From JBAZOJ01 sp041648755 (GTDB taxonomy: Bacteria; Planctomycetota; B143-G9): a DNA stretch of 23,788 bases. A program made the position numbers and the translations under genes. The stretch lies in assembly GCA_041648755.1 (NCBI GenBank), contig JBAZOJ010000023.1, forward strand, positions 1 to 23,788. Direction: 5' to 3'. Below the pieces are notes generated by a model. The model was not told the origin of the DNA. It saw only the letters and a list, made by a program, of their open reading frames with translations, and made no database searches. Shown here in pieces: positions 7,857-16,045 of this stretch. The stretch's first letter is position 1. Each line of letters starts with the position of its first letter.

Positions 7857-9305
7857 CTACGCGGCTGCCTTGTCGGGCTTGCCTGTCATCATGCTCACCA
7901 CCGGAACCACAGCCAGGGAAGTCAACATTCCCAGCGAGCCAGCCTGAGCCACGAACGCCTCGCCCCGCCAGACAAACAAGCTGATGCAAACTGCCAAACC
8001 CACCACGGATCCTGCTATCGCGCCGGTCCGCGTGGTGCCCTTCCAGAACAATCCCCACATAAAGGGGCCAAGGAAGACGGAGGCAATGGCGCCCCACGAA
8101 ATGGCCAGAATCGTCACGATCACCGCGGGCCTTGTGAGGGCGAGGATCATCGACAGTACGATGAAGAACGCGCTGGCGGCACGGATCATGAATACCTGCG
8201 CTTTGTCGGATGCGTCCTTCTTCAGGAATCCTGCATACAGGTCCTTGGCGATGGTTGCGCCGGAGATCAGCACAAGGGAGGCCAGCGTGGACATCGAGGC
8301 AGCCAGGATCAGCAACAGGATTACCAGGAAGAACGCCGGGGGGATGATGTTGGACAGCATCTCGGGCATAAGGGCATCGTAGACCGGTTTTCCGTCAGCG
8401 AATGCGTTGGGATTTGTCTGGGGCGTGACGAAGAGCCTGCCGGTCGCACCCGAGAAGTACGCGGTTGCTGTTACGAGCAGACCGAAAACCGTCGAGACGA
8501 CCATTCCGATCTTGACCGACCGGTCGTCCTTGATGGCGTAGAACTTCTGCACCAATTGCGGCATTGCCAGCGGCGCCACGCTCGTAAGGAACACCAGTGA
8601 GGCCAGCGGCCAGAAGCCGGGCTTGCCTACAGGCGACGCAAGATCGGGATCTATAGCGCGCAGCTTGTCGACGACGGCCATTACGCCGCCGCTCCTGTCA
8701 AGAACGAACCACATAATCACGGCAACCCCGATGGTCATTATGATGCCGAAGATGAAGTCCATCAGCGCCATTGACTTGTATCCGCCCATCAGCATGTAGA
8801 ATCCCGTGAAGATGCCCATAAACAGCAGTATGTACTCGTACTGGATACCGAAAGTTGTCGTGAACAGGTAGCTGAGCCCCATGAAAACCGCTGCGGTGTA
8901 AGGGATAAAGAAGATGAAGATGGATAGCGACGAAAACAGCTTCAGAAACTTGCTGTCGAATCGGTGCTCCAGGAATTCAGGCATCGTGGAAACGCCGTTG
9001 GTTGTGGCATAAACCCGCACCTTCTTGCCTATCAGCAGCCATACCAGCATGATTCCGACAAGGGTATTCCCCACCGCGATCCACAATCCCGACAGGCCGA
9101 AAACCCAGCCGATTTTCCCCGCAAAGCCGATGAACAAAACCGCCGAAAAGTAGGCGGTTCCGTATGACAGTGCGCTCATCCAGGGGCCAACCGTTCCGCC
9201 GCCCAGCAGGAAGTCCTTGAAGGACTTGGTCTTGCGCGACCCTATATAACCGACCGCCATGATCAGGATGGCGTACAGAACCAGGGTTACGATTTTTGCG
9301 ATCAT
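7857..9305 (-). CDS. Sodium:solute symporter family (SSS) transporter
   Basis: An inner-membrane protein of 482 residues with about 13 hydrophobic helices, matching the SSS family, which couples solute uptake to the sodium gradient. Visible features are the N-terminal YIGSRKTKSFKDFLLGGGTVGPWMSALSYGT region (TM1-TM2 boundary), a GGYKSMALMDFIFG loop, the SVAPLAMPQLVQKFYAIKD segment, and the LVLISGATIAKDLY block near TM9. The substrate cannot be told from sequence; neighbouring genes hint at a sugar or sialic acid, while pantothenate, proline and monocarboxylate carriers share the same motifs. The frame is open for 24 codons upstream, but the ATG at 9305 has AAAGGAG eight bases before it and yields the expected N-terminus. 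It is transcribed divergently from the esterase gene and has its own promoter. Confidence 0.9.
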   Translation of the reverse strand: MIAKIVTLVLYAILIMAVGYIGSRKTKSFKDFLLGGGTVGPWMSALSYGTAYFSAVLFIGFAGKIGWVFGLSGLWIAVGNTLVGIMLVWLLIGKKVRVYATTNGVSTMPEFLEHRFDSKFLKLFSSLSIFIFFIPYTAAVFMGLSYLFTTTFGIQYEYILLFMGIFTGFYMLMGGYKSMALMDFIFGIIMTIGVAVIMWFVLDRSGGVMAVVDKLRAIDPDLASPVGKPGFWPLASLVFLTSVAPLAMPQLVQKFYAIKDDRSVKIGMVVSTVFGLLVTATAYFSGATGRLFVTPQTNPNAFADGKPVYDALMPEMLSNIIPPAFFLVILLLILAASMSTLASLVLISGATIAKDLYAGFLKKDASDKAQVFMIRAASAFFIVLSMILALTRPAVIVTILAISWGAIASVFLGPFMWGLFWKGTTRTGAIAGSVVGLAVCISLFVWRGEAFVAQAGSLGMLTSLAVVPVVSMMTGKPDKAAA

Positions 9306-9327
9306 CCTGCGGGCTCCTTTTGGCCCG

Positions 9328-9356
9328 ATGATAACCCTTTTTGCCCATCCCGCCAA
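9328..9356 (-). promoter_or_regulatory. Promoter for the SSS symporter gene
   Basis: On the minus strand TTGGCG (9356-9351) and TATCAT (9333-9328) are 17 bases apart. The predicted start near 9321 gives a leader of about 15 nucleotides containing the Shine-Dalgarno sequence. Confidence 0.5.
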
Positions 9357-9371
9357 TTTGACCCCAAGTCT

Positions 9372-9399
9372 TTGCAAAACCTGTTCCCTGCGCTATAGT
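9372..9399 (+). promoter_or_regulatory. Promoter for the esterase gene
   Basis: TTGCAA at 9372-9377 and TATAGT at 9394-9399 are separated by 16 bases. Transcription would begin near 9406, leaving about 16 leader nucleotides before the ATG at 9422. It lies back to back with the symporter promoter, so one regulator could control both. Confidence 0.5.
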
Positions 9400-9421
9400 A
9401 GATGCACAACCCGAGGTGGTT

Positions 9422-11065
9422 ATGAAGTATCATCGAACATCCCTTCTGCTGGCCCTTGCCGTGCTTGTCTCCGTGGCGTCCCTCGCACCCGCGGAGTCCG
9501 TGACCTTCAAGCAGAAGGGGGCCGGGCTCATCGCCTCTTGCCCAGCCTACGAAGCAGAAATTGCCGAGGACGGCTGCATGACCAGCCTTAAGGTCGGCGG
9601 GGCGGAATTCCTCAACGCGGTTATTGGGGGCTCGCGAGGGGTGTATTTTTACCAGACCGGCATCGCCAGGCTCTCCGCGCCAAAGAGAACCGGCAATGCG
9701 ATCACCGCACAGTGCGATACCTCGGAAATCAAGTACGAATTCACCCCCACCGGCATGGTCTGGACCGCGACCAACAAGTCCAACGCGGCCAACATCCTGT
9801 TCATAATCCTCGATTCCGGCGTGCGCGTAATGCGCAACGACAAGGGCGAACTGCTTCGCGCACCCGTTACCGCCGAGGCTGCGGTCAGCGAGTGGTTTTG
9901 CGGCGCTTCCCGCCTGAAAATCACCGGCTCGAACCGCCTTTGGGGGCCCTTCTACGGCCTGCAGGTCTGGCAGTGCGACCTTGCAGTGGGCGAGGCCCGG
10001 CAGATCACCATCGAACTTGGCCCCATCGCAAAGGAGGACGCGGCGAAGGTGGCGGAGTTGATGAAACCCAAGGTATTTTCCGAGCCCCCCATAACACTGC
10101 TTTCACCAAGGGCTTATCAGGTCTTTCAGCGTGCGACCAAGTCATCCGGCACCGTGTACGTTGCTGGCAGGACCAAGCTCGAAGCGGATGCCGTACAGGC
10201 TCGGGTCGTGGGCACCGCGACATTTGGCACGATTGACCCCAAGTGGGTAGCGATCCCGCTGACGGGCAGATCATTTTCCGGCGTGCTGCCCGCAGGAGCG
10301 GGAGGCTGGTACAAGGTTGATGTCCGCGCGATGAAGGGCGACAAGGAGCTTTCCGCTATGTCGGTTGAAAACGTCGGCGTTGGCGAGGTATTTGTGGGCG
10401 CGGGGCAGTCGAACTCCACCAATTGCGGGGAGGCCCAACTGCAGACCGCCAGCAAGAAGGTCGCCACCTTTGACGGCGCGGTCTGGCGGATCGCCGATGA
10501 CCCGCAACCCGGCTGCCACGATGGCTCCGGCGGCGGCAGCTTCTGGCCGTCATTCGGCGACGAGATGTACGCGCGCTTCAAGGTTCCCATCGGCGTGGCG
10601 GTCACCGGCCACGGCGGCACGTCCGTTTCGGCCTGGCAGCCCGGAGGCGAGCTGTTCAACTGGATGGAGACCCGCATTTTGGTGCTGGGCAGAAACGGAT
10701 TCCGCGGCGTGATGTGGCACCAGGGCGAGTCCGACGTTGCGATGACGTCCGACATGTACTTCGAGCAGATGGTGACGATGATCGTCGGCTCCAAGGAACG
10801 CGCGGGCTGGGATTTCCCCTGGTTTGTCGCGCAGGTCTCCTACCTCAATCCCCAGGCGCAGACTTTCGCCAGCACAAGAGACGCGCAGAAGCGGCTCTGG
10901 GACGAGGGCTTCGCGCTCGAAGGCCCCGACACCGACAAGCTGGGCGGCGACAACCGGGACGGCGGTGGCGCAGGCATTCACTTCAGCGCCAAGGGCCTGA
11001 AGGAGCATGGTCGCGTGTGGGCCGAAAAGGTCGGCGGCTGGCTCAATGGCATTCTGAAAGACTGA
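9422..11065 (+). CDS. Secreted sialate O-acetylesterase-like SGNH hydrolase
   Basis: Predicted exported carbohydrate esterase of 547 residues. The N-terminus has a basic start, a hydrophobic core (about residues 8-21) and an APAES cleavage-like site, so a Sec signal peptide is likely. The C-terminal half carries the SASA/SGNH blocks: GQSN at 328-331 (nucleophile S330), GHGGTSVSAWQPGG near 397-409, the family hallmark WHQGESD at 432-438, and a late GIHFSAKG with the likely catalytic H520. Known relatives remove acetyl groups from sialic acid or plant polysaccharides. Residues 25-310 form a less clear beta-rich region. ATG 9422 is preferred over the GTG two codons upstream, because GAGGTGG lies just before it, although the spacing is short. 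Divergent pairing with an SSS transporter suggests uptake and use of an acetylated sugar; the exact substrate is an inference. Confidence 0.85.
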   Translation: MKYHRTSLLLALAVLVSVASLAPAESVTFKQKGAGLIASCPAYEAEIAEDGCMTSLKVGGAEFLNAVIGGSRGVYFYQTGIARLSAPKRTGNAITAQCDTSEIKYEFTPTGMVWTATNKSNAANILFIILDSGVRVMRNDKGELLRAPVTAEAAVSEWFCGASRLKITGSNRLWGPFYGLQVWQCDLAVGEARQITIELGPIAKEDAAKVAELMKPKVFSEPPITLLSPRAYQVFQRATKSSGTVYVAGRTKLEADAVQARVVGTATFGTIDPKWVAIPLTGRSFSGVLPAGAGGWYKVDVRAMKGDKELSAMSVENVGVGEVFVGAGQSNSTNCGEAQLQTASKKVATFDGAVWRIADDPQPGCHDGSGGGSFWPSFGDEMYARFKVPIGVAVTGHGGTSVSAWQPGGELFNWMETRILVLGRNGFRGVMWHQGESDVAMTSDMYFEQMVTMIVGSKERAGWDFPWFVAQVSYLNPQAQTFASTRDAQKRLWDEGFALEGPDTDKLGGDNRDGGGAGIHFSAKGLKEHGRVWAEKVGGWLNGILKD

Positions 11066-11127
11066 CAGGCGGGCATAGGGCATGATTTCATCCGTGCGGA
11101 AGTTGATCCCAAAAGAAGGTCCTGCGA

Positions 11128-11742
11128 GTGAGTGACGCGCTCGATACTCTCGAAGTCGCCCTTCCCGGGACAGCTCATTGGACCTGGTGGACCGCCGAGC
11201 CTCCTGATTTCATTCAACTGGAGTTCATCGCCACCCGTATTTGGAACGAGCCCAAGGAGGGCGAGACTACGCCGTCCGGGCAGTTCGCGCTTGCATTCGG
11301 CGGGGTGAAAGCGATTATCTTCCTGAGCCGTGCGGGATCGGACGAAAAGGAAGTCCCTTCCGATTGGCACCTGCTGTTACAGAAAGATATGCTCGAGATG
11401 TTCATGGTTGCTGAGGGCGAATTTACGCTGACCTCCCCCGAGAAAGCGCGCGCGATGCTCGCTTCCGCTTCTTCCGTGGTCCCCTTTTTCGGCACGACCG
11501 AATCGGTCGAAAAGCTTGCGCGGGGCGACTGTTTCCTTGCCTTCTGGGCAGGGCCGATCGGGGCGATAGTCGTCGCCCAGTACCTTGTTCTCTTCAATCA
11601 CAAGGGCAAAGTGCCGATCGCCGAGGTCCCGGATCGCGCCGAAAAGTGGCAGCAGTACTTCGAGCAATACAAGAAGCGGCGGGACACGCCGGACGCGATG
11701 GTATTCGATGTAGCCCCGGAGATATTGATCGCGGGACAATAG
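11128..11742 (+). CDS. Hypothetical protein, 204 aa
   Basis: Family not recognised. The protein appears soluble and mixed alpha/beta. It is rich in aromatic residues near the N-terminus (HWTWWTAEPPDF), has a hydrophobic centre (CFLAFWAGPIGAIVVAQYLVLF, about residues 132-153) that could be a buried helix or one membrane pass, and a charged C-terminal helix (RAEKWQQYFEQYKKRRDT). No signal peptide or catalytic motif was seen. The GTG start at 11128 follows AAGAAGGT by seven bases. It sits 62 bases after the esterase gene on the same strand and could be cotranscribed with it. Codon use and GC-rich third positions match the neighbours, which supports a real gene. The stop codon directly abuts a 7-base tandem repeat. 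Confidence 0.65.
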   Translation: MSDALDTLEVALPGTAHWTWWTAEPPDFIQLEFIATRIWNEPKEGETTPSGQFALAFGGVKAIIFLSRAGSDEKEVPSDWHLLLQKDMLEMFMVAEGEFTLTSPEKARAMLASASSVVPFFGTTESVEKLARGDCFLAFWAGPIGAIVVAQYLVLFNHKGKVPIAEVPDRAEKWQQYFEQYKKRRDTPDAMVFDVAPEILIAGQ

Positions 11743-11783
11743 ACAATGAAGAATGAACAATGAACAATGAGCAATGAAGAATG
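11742..11783. repeat. Tandem 7-base repeat, six units
   Basis: Six imperfect copies of a 7-base unit with consensus AACAATG run from the last base of the 204-aa gene's stop codon. The copies are GACAATG, AAGAATG, AACAATG, AACAATG, AGCAATG and AAGAATG. It is AT-rich against its surroundings and marks the start of a repeat-rich non-coding stretch. Confidence 0.85.
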
Positions 11784-11956
11784 TTGAATAAGAGCGGAAA
11801 AGAGAAGGATTGCGAGGCCCGGAAGAGAAGCCAATATGGGTTCGGAGGAAGCCGTTGCCAAGGAAAAGCCATACCCCCGTCACCCTTCAAGGGGATACTG
11901 GGTAGGAGCGCCGCGCACCCGCGCGGCAATCTTGGCTGTTGGTGATCGTAGGGGCA

Positions 11957-11971
11957 TCCGCCTGAGGCGGA
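11957..11971. repeat. Palindromic repeat TCCGCCTGAGGCGGA, copy 1
   Basis: A 15-base element whose arms TCCGCCT and AGGCGGA are perfect inverted repeats around one base. An identical copy occurs at 12475-12489 and variant copies at 18845-18870, all intergenic. Confidence 0.85.
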
Positions 11972-12294
11972 CCACGTGGACATTCAAGGACATCCCGCAG
12001 GCGAACTGTGGTTGGTGCGTCTGCGCGCGTTCGTCCTGCTGGGGATGCCCTGGCGCATTAACCCGGCACCCCACATGACGTCGTGAACAAACCTAATTCT
12101 GCGTCTCCGCCCGGCTGTTTTCTTGGCTCGTGGTTTTCCTACAGCCCCCAGCCTAACGTCTCCGGCCTGGCTTCAATGGCTGTTGGCCGCCATAGTAGAC
12201 GATGCGTCTCGCTTCGTGTTTGCCCTGGCTGTTGGCCTTTGCCCGGGCTGTTGGATCAACGGAGCGACGCCCGCCGTAGGCCCGGCGTCGAAGG

Positions 12295-12315
12295 GGACGA
12301 CAGACGACGGACGAA
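12295..12315. repeat. 21-base direct repeat, copy 1
   Basis: An exact 21-base match to 12367-12387, with 51 bases between the copies. The unit is itself built of GACGA/GACGG-like pentamers, so it is internally repetitive. It lies in non-coding DNA. Confidence 0.8.
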
Positions 12316-12366
12316 TCGTAGTCGCGTTCACCCCGCCCTCTTGCGTTTTGGTGTTGGATTGCCGAC

Positions 12367-12387
12367 GGACGACAGACGACGGACGAA
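12367..12387. repeat. 21-base direct repeat, copy 2
   Basis: Identical to 12295-12315. Position and composition suggest a dispersed intergenic repeat rather than a regulatory site. Confidence 0.8.
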
Positions 12388-12474
12388 AGACTCTTCTAAG
12401 CGTGTGCTCACCCTATGGGGGGAAGCTGGGCTTGGGCATAACGCCACGGCTGCATTAGTCTGGCGTCCGGCGTC

Positions 12475-12489
12475 TCCGCCTGAGGCGGA
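12475..12489. repeat. Palindromic repeat TCCGCCTGAGGCGGA, copy 2
   Basis: Identical to the element at 11957-11971. It lies upstream of the defence-like operon. Confidence 0.85.
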
Positions 12490-12550
12490 CCTTGCTCCGT
12501 CTGGAGTTAAGATCGAAAAAGAAACAGGCCCGACCAGCAACTACCCTCAC

Positions 12551-12580
12551 CCCATTCGACAGGCTCCCATTCGACAGGCT
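12551..12580. repeat. 15-base tandem duplication
   Basis: CCCATTCGACAGGCT occurs twice in exact tandem (12551-12565 and 12566-12580), followed by CAGGGC. The unit resembles a TTCGACAGGCTCAGG-type intergenic repeat that I recall from environmental bacterial genomes; that link is from memory only. Confidence 0.8.
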
Positions 12581-12750
12581 CAGGGCGTGCCCTTTTTCTT
12601 CAAGCAATGGGGCGGGGTGAACAAGAAGAAGGCTGGCCGTATGCTGGAAGGCCGCACATGGAGCGAAATGCCGGTTTTGGCGATAGCCAAAGCGTGATAG
12701 AAGTCCGAATGGGGAAGCGGAGAGAGAGAGGCTGAGGGGGCGGAAATGTC

Positions 12751-12779
12751 TTGACTTACGTAGTTGGAGTACATATCAT
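12751..12779 (+). promoter_or_regulatory. Promoter of the metallophosphoesterase-STAND operon
   Basis: TTGACT at 12751-12756 and TATCAT at 12774-12779 have an ideal 17-base spacer; each box differs from consensus by one base. Transcription would start near 12786, giving a leader of about 99 nucleotides. That leader contains a 12-base palindrome CGTCTGCAGACG (12826-12837) and a small hairpin (12815-12827) that could regulate the operon. Confidence 0.6.
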
Positions 12780-12884
12780 TCGCTTCTGCGGCAAGTTCGC
12801 GGTCTATGGCGAGTCGCTGAAGCAGCGTCTGCAGACGATAGTGTTCTCGAGGCAGGTCGCATTTTCAGTGGTGAGGAGGACTAG

Positions 12885-15800
12885 ATGAAGACCGTACTTG
12901 TGCACCTTAGTGATCTGCACATCTCATCGCGAAACGACGAGATATTCTCCCGGGTGGACAAGATCACCGCTGCGATCTCAAGCGTTGATGTGGACGCTGA
13001 TCAGCTACTTATCGCAATTACCGGCGACGTCACTTTTTCGGGCAAGCGTGAACAGTACGAAGCTGCAGCGTACTTCGTGCGGGTTCTGCGGGAGAAGCTG
13101 CGCAACTCCGTTCCTCACTTGTCAAAGAACCTTCGAATTGTGGCTGTTCCAGGAAACCATGATTGGGACCGGGATCTTGTCGACAGTCCCGATGGAACCG
13201 GAGGCACCAGTTGTAGAAATGAGAACGATAGTTCCACGCTCGAAGGGGCCGGAGGATTTCGCCAGTGCCCCAAGTCGCAGTCGGCCTTTTTCGACATTTT
13301 CCTCAACAATTCGGGAGGGGCGGAGAACATCCGATTGGCGGCAGAGGGCGGGTACGGCTACTACGAGTATGCTTTTGAGGGTACAAGGGTCCTGTGCCTG
13401 ACCACACACTTAGACGATAGTGCGAGAACGCCGAAGTACGCGGCGGCAATTGCCGAAAAAATACGCAAGGACAACCCGCAAGAGAAGCTATGTGTCGCGA
13501 TGACGCACTACCCGCTGCATTGGCTCCACTCGGAGGCAGCCCGACCCGTTCGAGAAAGAATCGAAAAGGTCGTTGATTACGTGATGACCGGTCATGAGCA
13601 CGTGGAAGACCTGAGCATCACCTCAAGATGGAAATCCAACGCGAATGTCGTGTATTCGGACGGGGGCGCCCTTTCGGAAACCGACAATGCGACCAGAAGT
13701 TCGTTCAAGGTGTTAGTCCTCACCGCAGGTTCTACCTTGCGGAGTTTCAGCTCTTTCACCTGGGATGGCGTGTTGTATCGGAGGGCGGAAGTGAGCACAC
13801 GTGCACTGCCCCCATTTTCGGGGAACCCCAAGAGGAGGCGTAGCGAAATGGAACCGAAGCAGGAGTTTGCGAATATTCTCAGCAATGTTGGAATGCCCCT
13901 ACATCACCGGCTTAAAGCACAGGTCACCTTGGACGACATTTTCGTGTATCCGGAACTCCAGCAAATGGACTTGGAGACGAGCGAGTGCAAGAGCCGGATA
14001 AGGGGGGAAGAGACATTTGCCACCTTGTGTCAAGCGACGGTGTCCCTTGTATATGCCGAGGAATTGCAGGGGAAAACGTCGCTGGCGAAAACGGTTTTCA
14101 AGCAGTTCCTCAAGGAAGGTTACGTCCCGATACTGCTATCGAGGAAGCCATGGTCTACGTGGGACAGAACCAAAAAGGACATTTTGGATGCATTTGCTGC
14201 CCAATATGGCCGTAATCGGACAGAGGAATACGAGCAACTCGTTCCCGCGAAGCGCGTCATCATTGTCGACGGGTTTTCCTTCGCAAATGGCAGGCACAGG
14301 AGCGAACCACGGCGTGAAGTAAAGGAACTTATCAACAAGGTGACTGCCTTTGCGTCAAAGTGTGTTCTAATTGCCGGTGCAATGGACTTGGATGTCTCCG
14401 CGACAGTTGAGCTTGCCGGAGGTCTGCGTGACGGGGAGTCCTTCAGGTTGTACGAAATGCTGGAGTTTGGCTACGAAAGGCGGGGTGCCCTAGTCGATAA
14501 GTGGCTCGCCCTCGAGGGTGGGATGGAGAGCATCGAAGAGGACCTTTCCGCGAGAAAACGGGGATTACTCAGGATGTTCGAGGCCATGATTGAGGGGAAC
14601 GTTATGCCGAGTTTCCCAATCTACGTGCTCGCGATCCTGGCGACATCTGAGGTAGGCCAGCCGGTCGATACTAAGCTCAGCTCCCATGCGGACTGCTTCG
14701 ATCTAGTAATCAAGACTGCGTTGCATACGAGAAAGCTGATAAATCAATACGATACGCTTGCAACATATCTTTCCGAATTGGCATATAGGCTACATGAGGC
14801 AAGAAAAAATGAGATTACACATGAGGAATTAGCCGCGTTTAACAATCGTTTTGCTGAGGTCCACGATCTCAGGATGAATATGGGCACGGTGGCCACAGAT
14901 CTTAAGACGGCCCTTCTCATGGAAGAACACGAAGGTGGATGGACATTCAAGTATCGATATCTCTATTACTATTTCGTGGCATTTTACTTCAAAGACAAGC
15001 TTGCGCGAAATGAAATCCGGGAGGAAGTACGCCGCCTGAGCAAACTGACGTATGTCGAGGAAGCGGCCAACATTCTCCTGTTCCTGACGTACTTTACGAA
15101 GGATGAATTTTTGCTCGAGTGTGTTGTTGATGCTGCCAGACAGCAGCTCAAGGACAAGCCAAAAGCCACGCTTGACGAGGATCTCTTCCATCTGACCGAC
15201 ATCGGAGACATAAAAGGGCTGCTCGAAGTAGAGTCGGGCGACCTTGCGAGCAGGGAAAAGAAGGCGAGCGAAGCAAAAGACCGTGCGAATCCACAACGAA
15301 TGACCGGGAAGGGGGCATATGTCGAGGGCAGAGAGATTGACGCCCTAGAGGCGGTCGACACGATAAGCCGAATCAATGCTGCAGCGAAGTCAATGCAGAT
15401 CACAGGGCAGCTTCTTCGGAATTTTCCGGTTTCTCTTGACGCAGAGGCAAAGCAGAAGATAACCCGCGAGTGCATCGATCTTGGGCTAAGACTGCTTTCT
15501 TTTCTCCTTGAGTGCGTCAGCGCCGAACGCGGGGAGGTTCTTGAAGTTGTCGTGGCTCTTCTCAGGAACCGATACCCGGATGCCGCTTACGAGAAAATTG
15601 AGAGGAAGGCGAGGCATATGATCGGTGGTCTGACTTTCGTTGGGAGCTATGCCGTCATCAAGAGAATCGCTTACGATGTCGGGCACAAGGTTCTCACAGT
15701 CACCTATGAGAAGGTTGCCTCTGGCAACAGAACGCGGGCAGAAGAACTGGTCTTCTTCCTCTTGAAGCAGGAAAACAGCAAGAAATACCCGAGTGAAGCC

Positions 15801-15995
15801 GTGCGTGAAGCATGGTCGAAGGTGAGAGGTAGATACCTGCCCGAACTGATGCTCAGGGTAATGGTTGCTCAGCACTTCTCGCAGAATGACGTAGAGTACA
15901 ATATCCGTCAATCAATCTGTGGAATGCTGTCAATTACTGACAAGAGAGCACGAATCGGTACAAGCAGCAGGAGGAACAAGAGGCTTGGAGGCTAA
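12885..15995 (+). CDS. Metallophosphoesterase-STAND NTPase fusion, putative defence protein
   Basis: A 1036-residue two-part protein. Residues 1-300 form a calcineurin-like metallophosphoesterase with all core metal-site blocks: DLH (D10, H12), GDVTFSG (D48), GNHDW (N91, H92), MTHYP (H208) and GHEH (H237, H239). Residues 340-700 resemble a STAND/NACHT-type NTPase: an A-x4-GKT Walker A (AEELQGKT, 391-398), a Walker B-like VIIVDG (458-463), and a late YRYLYYYFVAFYF segment like those near the end of prokaryotic STAND ATPase domains. The remaining 330 residues are helical and may sense a trigger. In related immune STAND proteins the N-terminal enzyme is the effector; here it could cut nucleic acid or nucleotides, but that is inferred. 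The ATG has AGGAGG five bases upstream. It is followed by a DRHyd-like gene 50 bases away on the same strand. Codon use looks more AT-tolerant than in flanking housekeeping genes. Confidence 0.85.
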   Translation: MKTVLVHLSDLHISSRNDEIFSRVDKITAAISSVDVDADQLLIAITGDVTFSGKREQYEAAAYFVRVLREKLRNSVPHLSKNLRIVAVPGNHDWDRDLVDSPDGTGGTSCRNENDSSTLEGAGGFRQCPKSQSAFFDIFLNNSGGAENIRLAAEGGYGYYEYAFEGTRVLCLTTHLDDSARTPKYAAAIAEKIRKDNPQEKLCVAMTHYPLHWLHSEAARPVRERIEKVVDYVMTGHEHVEDLSITSRWKSNANVVYSDGGALSETDNATRSSFKVLVLTAGSTLRSFSSFTWDGVLYRRAEVSTRALPPFSGNPKRRRSEMEPKQEFANILSNVGMPLHHRLKAQVTLDDIFVYPELQQMDLETSECKSRIRGEETFATLCQATVSLVYAEELQGKTSLAKTVFKQFLKEGYVPILLSRKPWSTWDRTKKDILDAFAAQYGRNRTEEYEQLVPAKRVIIVDGFSFANGRHRSEPRREVKELINKVTAFASKCVLIAGAMDLDVSATVELAGGLRDGESFRLYEMLEFGYERRGALVDKWLALEGGMESIEEDLSARKRGLLRMFEAMIEGNVMPSFPIYVLAILATSEVGQPVDTKLSSHADCFDLVIKTALHTRKLINQYDTLATYLSELAYRLHEARKNEITHEELAAFNNRFAEVHDLRMNMGTVATDLKTALLMEEHEGGWTFKYRYLYYYFVAFYFKDKLARNEIREEVRRLSKLTYVEEAANILLFLTYFTKDEFLLECVVDAARQQLKDKPKATLDEDLFHLTDIGDIKGLLEVESGDLASREKKASEAKDRANPQRMTGKGAYVEGREIDALEAVDTISRINAAAKSMQITGQLLRNFPVSLDAEAKQKITRECIDLGLRLLSFLLECVSAERGEVLEVVVALLRNRYPDAAYEKIERKARHMIGGLTFVGSYAVIKRIAYDVGHKVLTVTYEKVASGNRTRAEELVFFLLKQENSKKYPSEAVREAWSKVRGRYLPELMLRVMVAQHFSQNDVEYNIRQSICGMLSITDKRARIGTSSRRNKRLGG

Positions 15996-16045
15996 TTTGA
16001 TGGGGCTTGATCTCACGTATGTGGAAAAACCCGGGAGGATGGACA

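Larger units (their letters stand above)
11743..12884. other. Non-coding, repeat-rich intergenic region
   Basis: About 1.1 kb with no convincing gene. Open frames here (for example 12083-12697 +) have low-complexity, compositionally odd translations, no ribosome-binding sites and no recognisable domains. The stretch holds the 7-base tandem repeat, two exact copies of a 15-base palindrome, an exact 21-base direct repeat and a 15-base tandem duplication. A good promoter and leader for the downstream metallophosphoesterase-STAND operon occupy the last 130 bases. The rest appears to be accumulated short repeats. Confidence 0.7.

Noticed and set aside
11742..12580. Possible CRISPR array from the clustered short repeats
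   Set aside because: The units differ from each other, are too short or purely tandem, and there are no evenly spaced identical repeats or cas genes.
12083..12697. 204-codon plus-strand open frame in the repeat-rich region
   Set aside because: It covers the direct repeats and tandem duplication, has no ribosome-binding site, an arginine/proline-heavy translation with no domain, and does not match the codon style of neighbouring genes.
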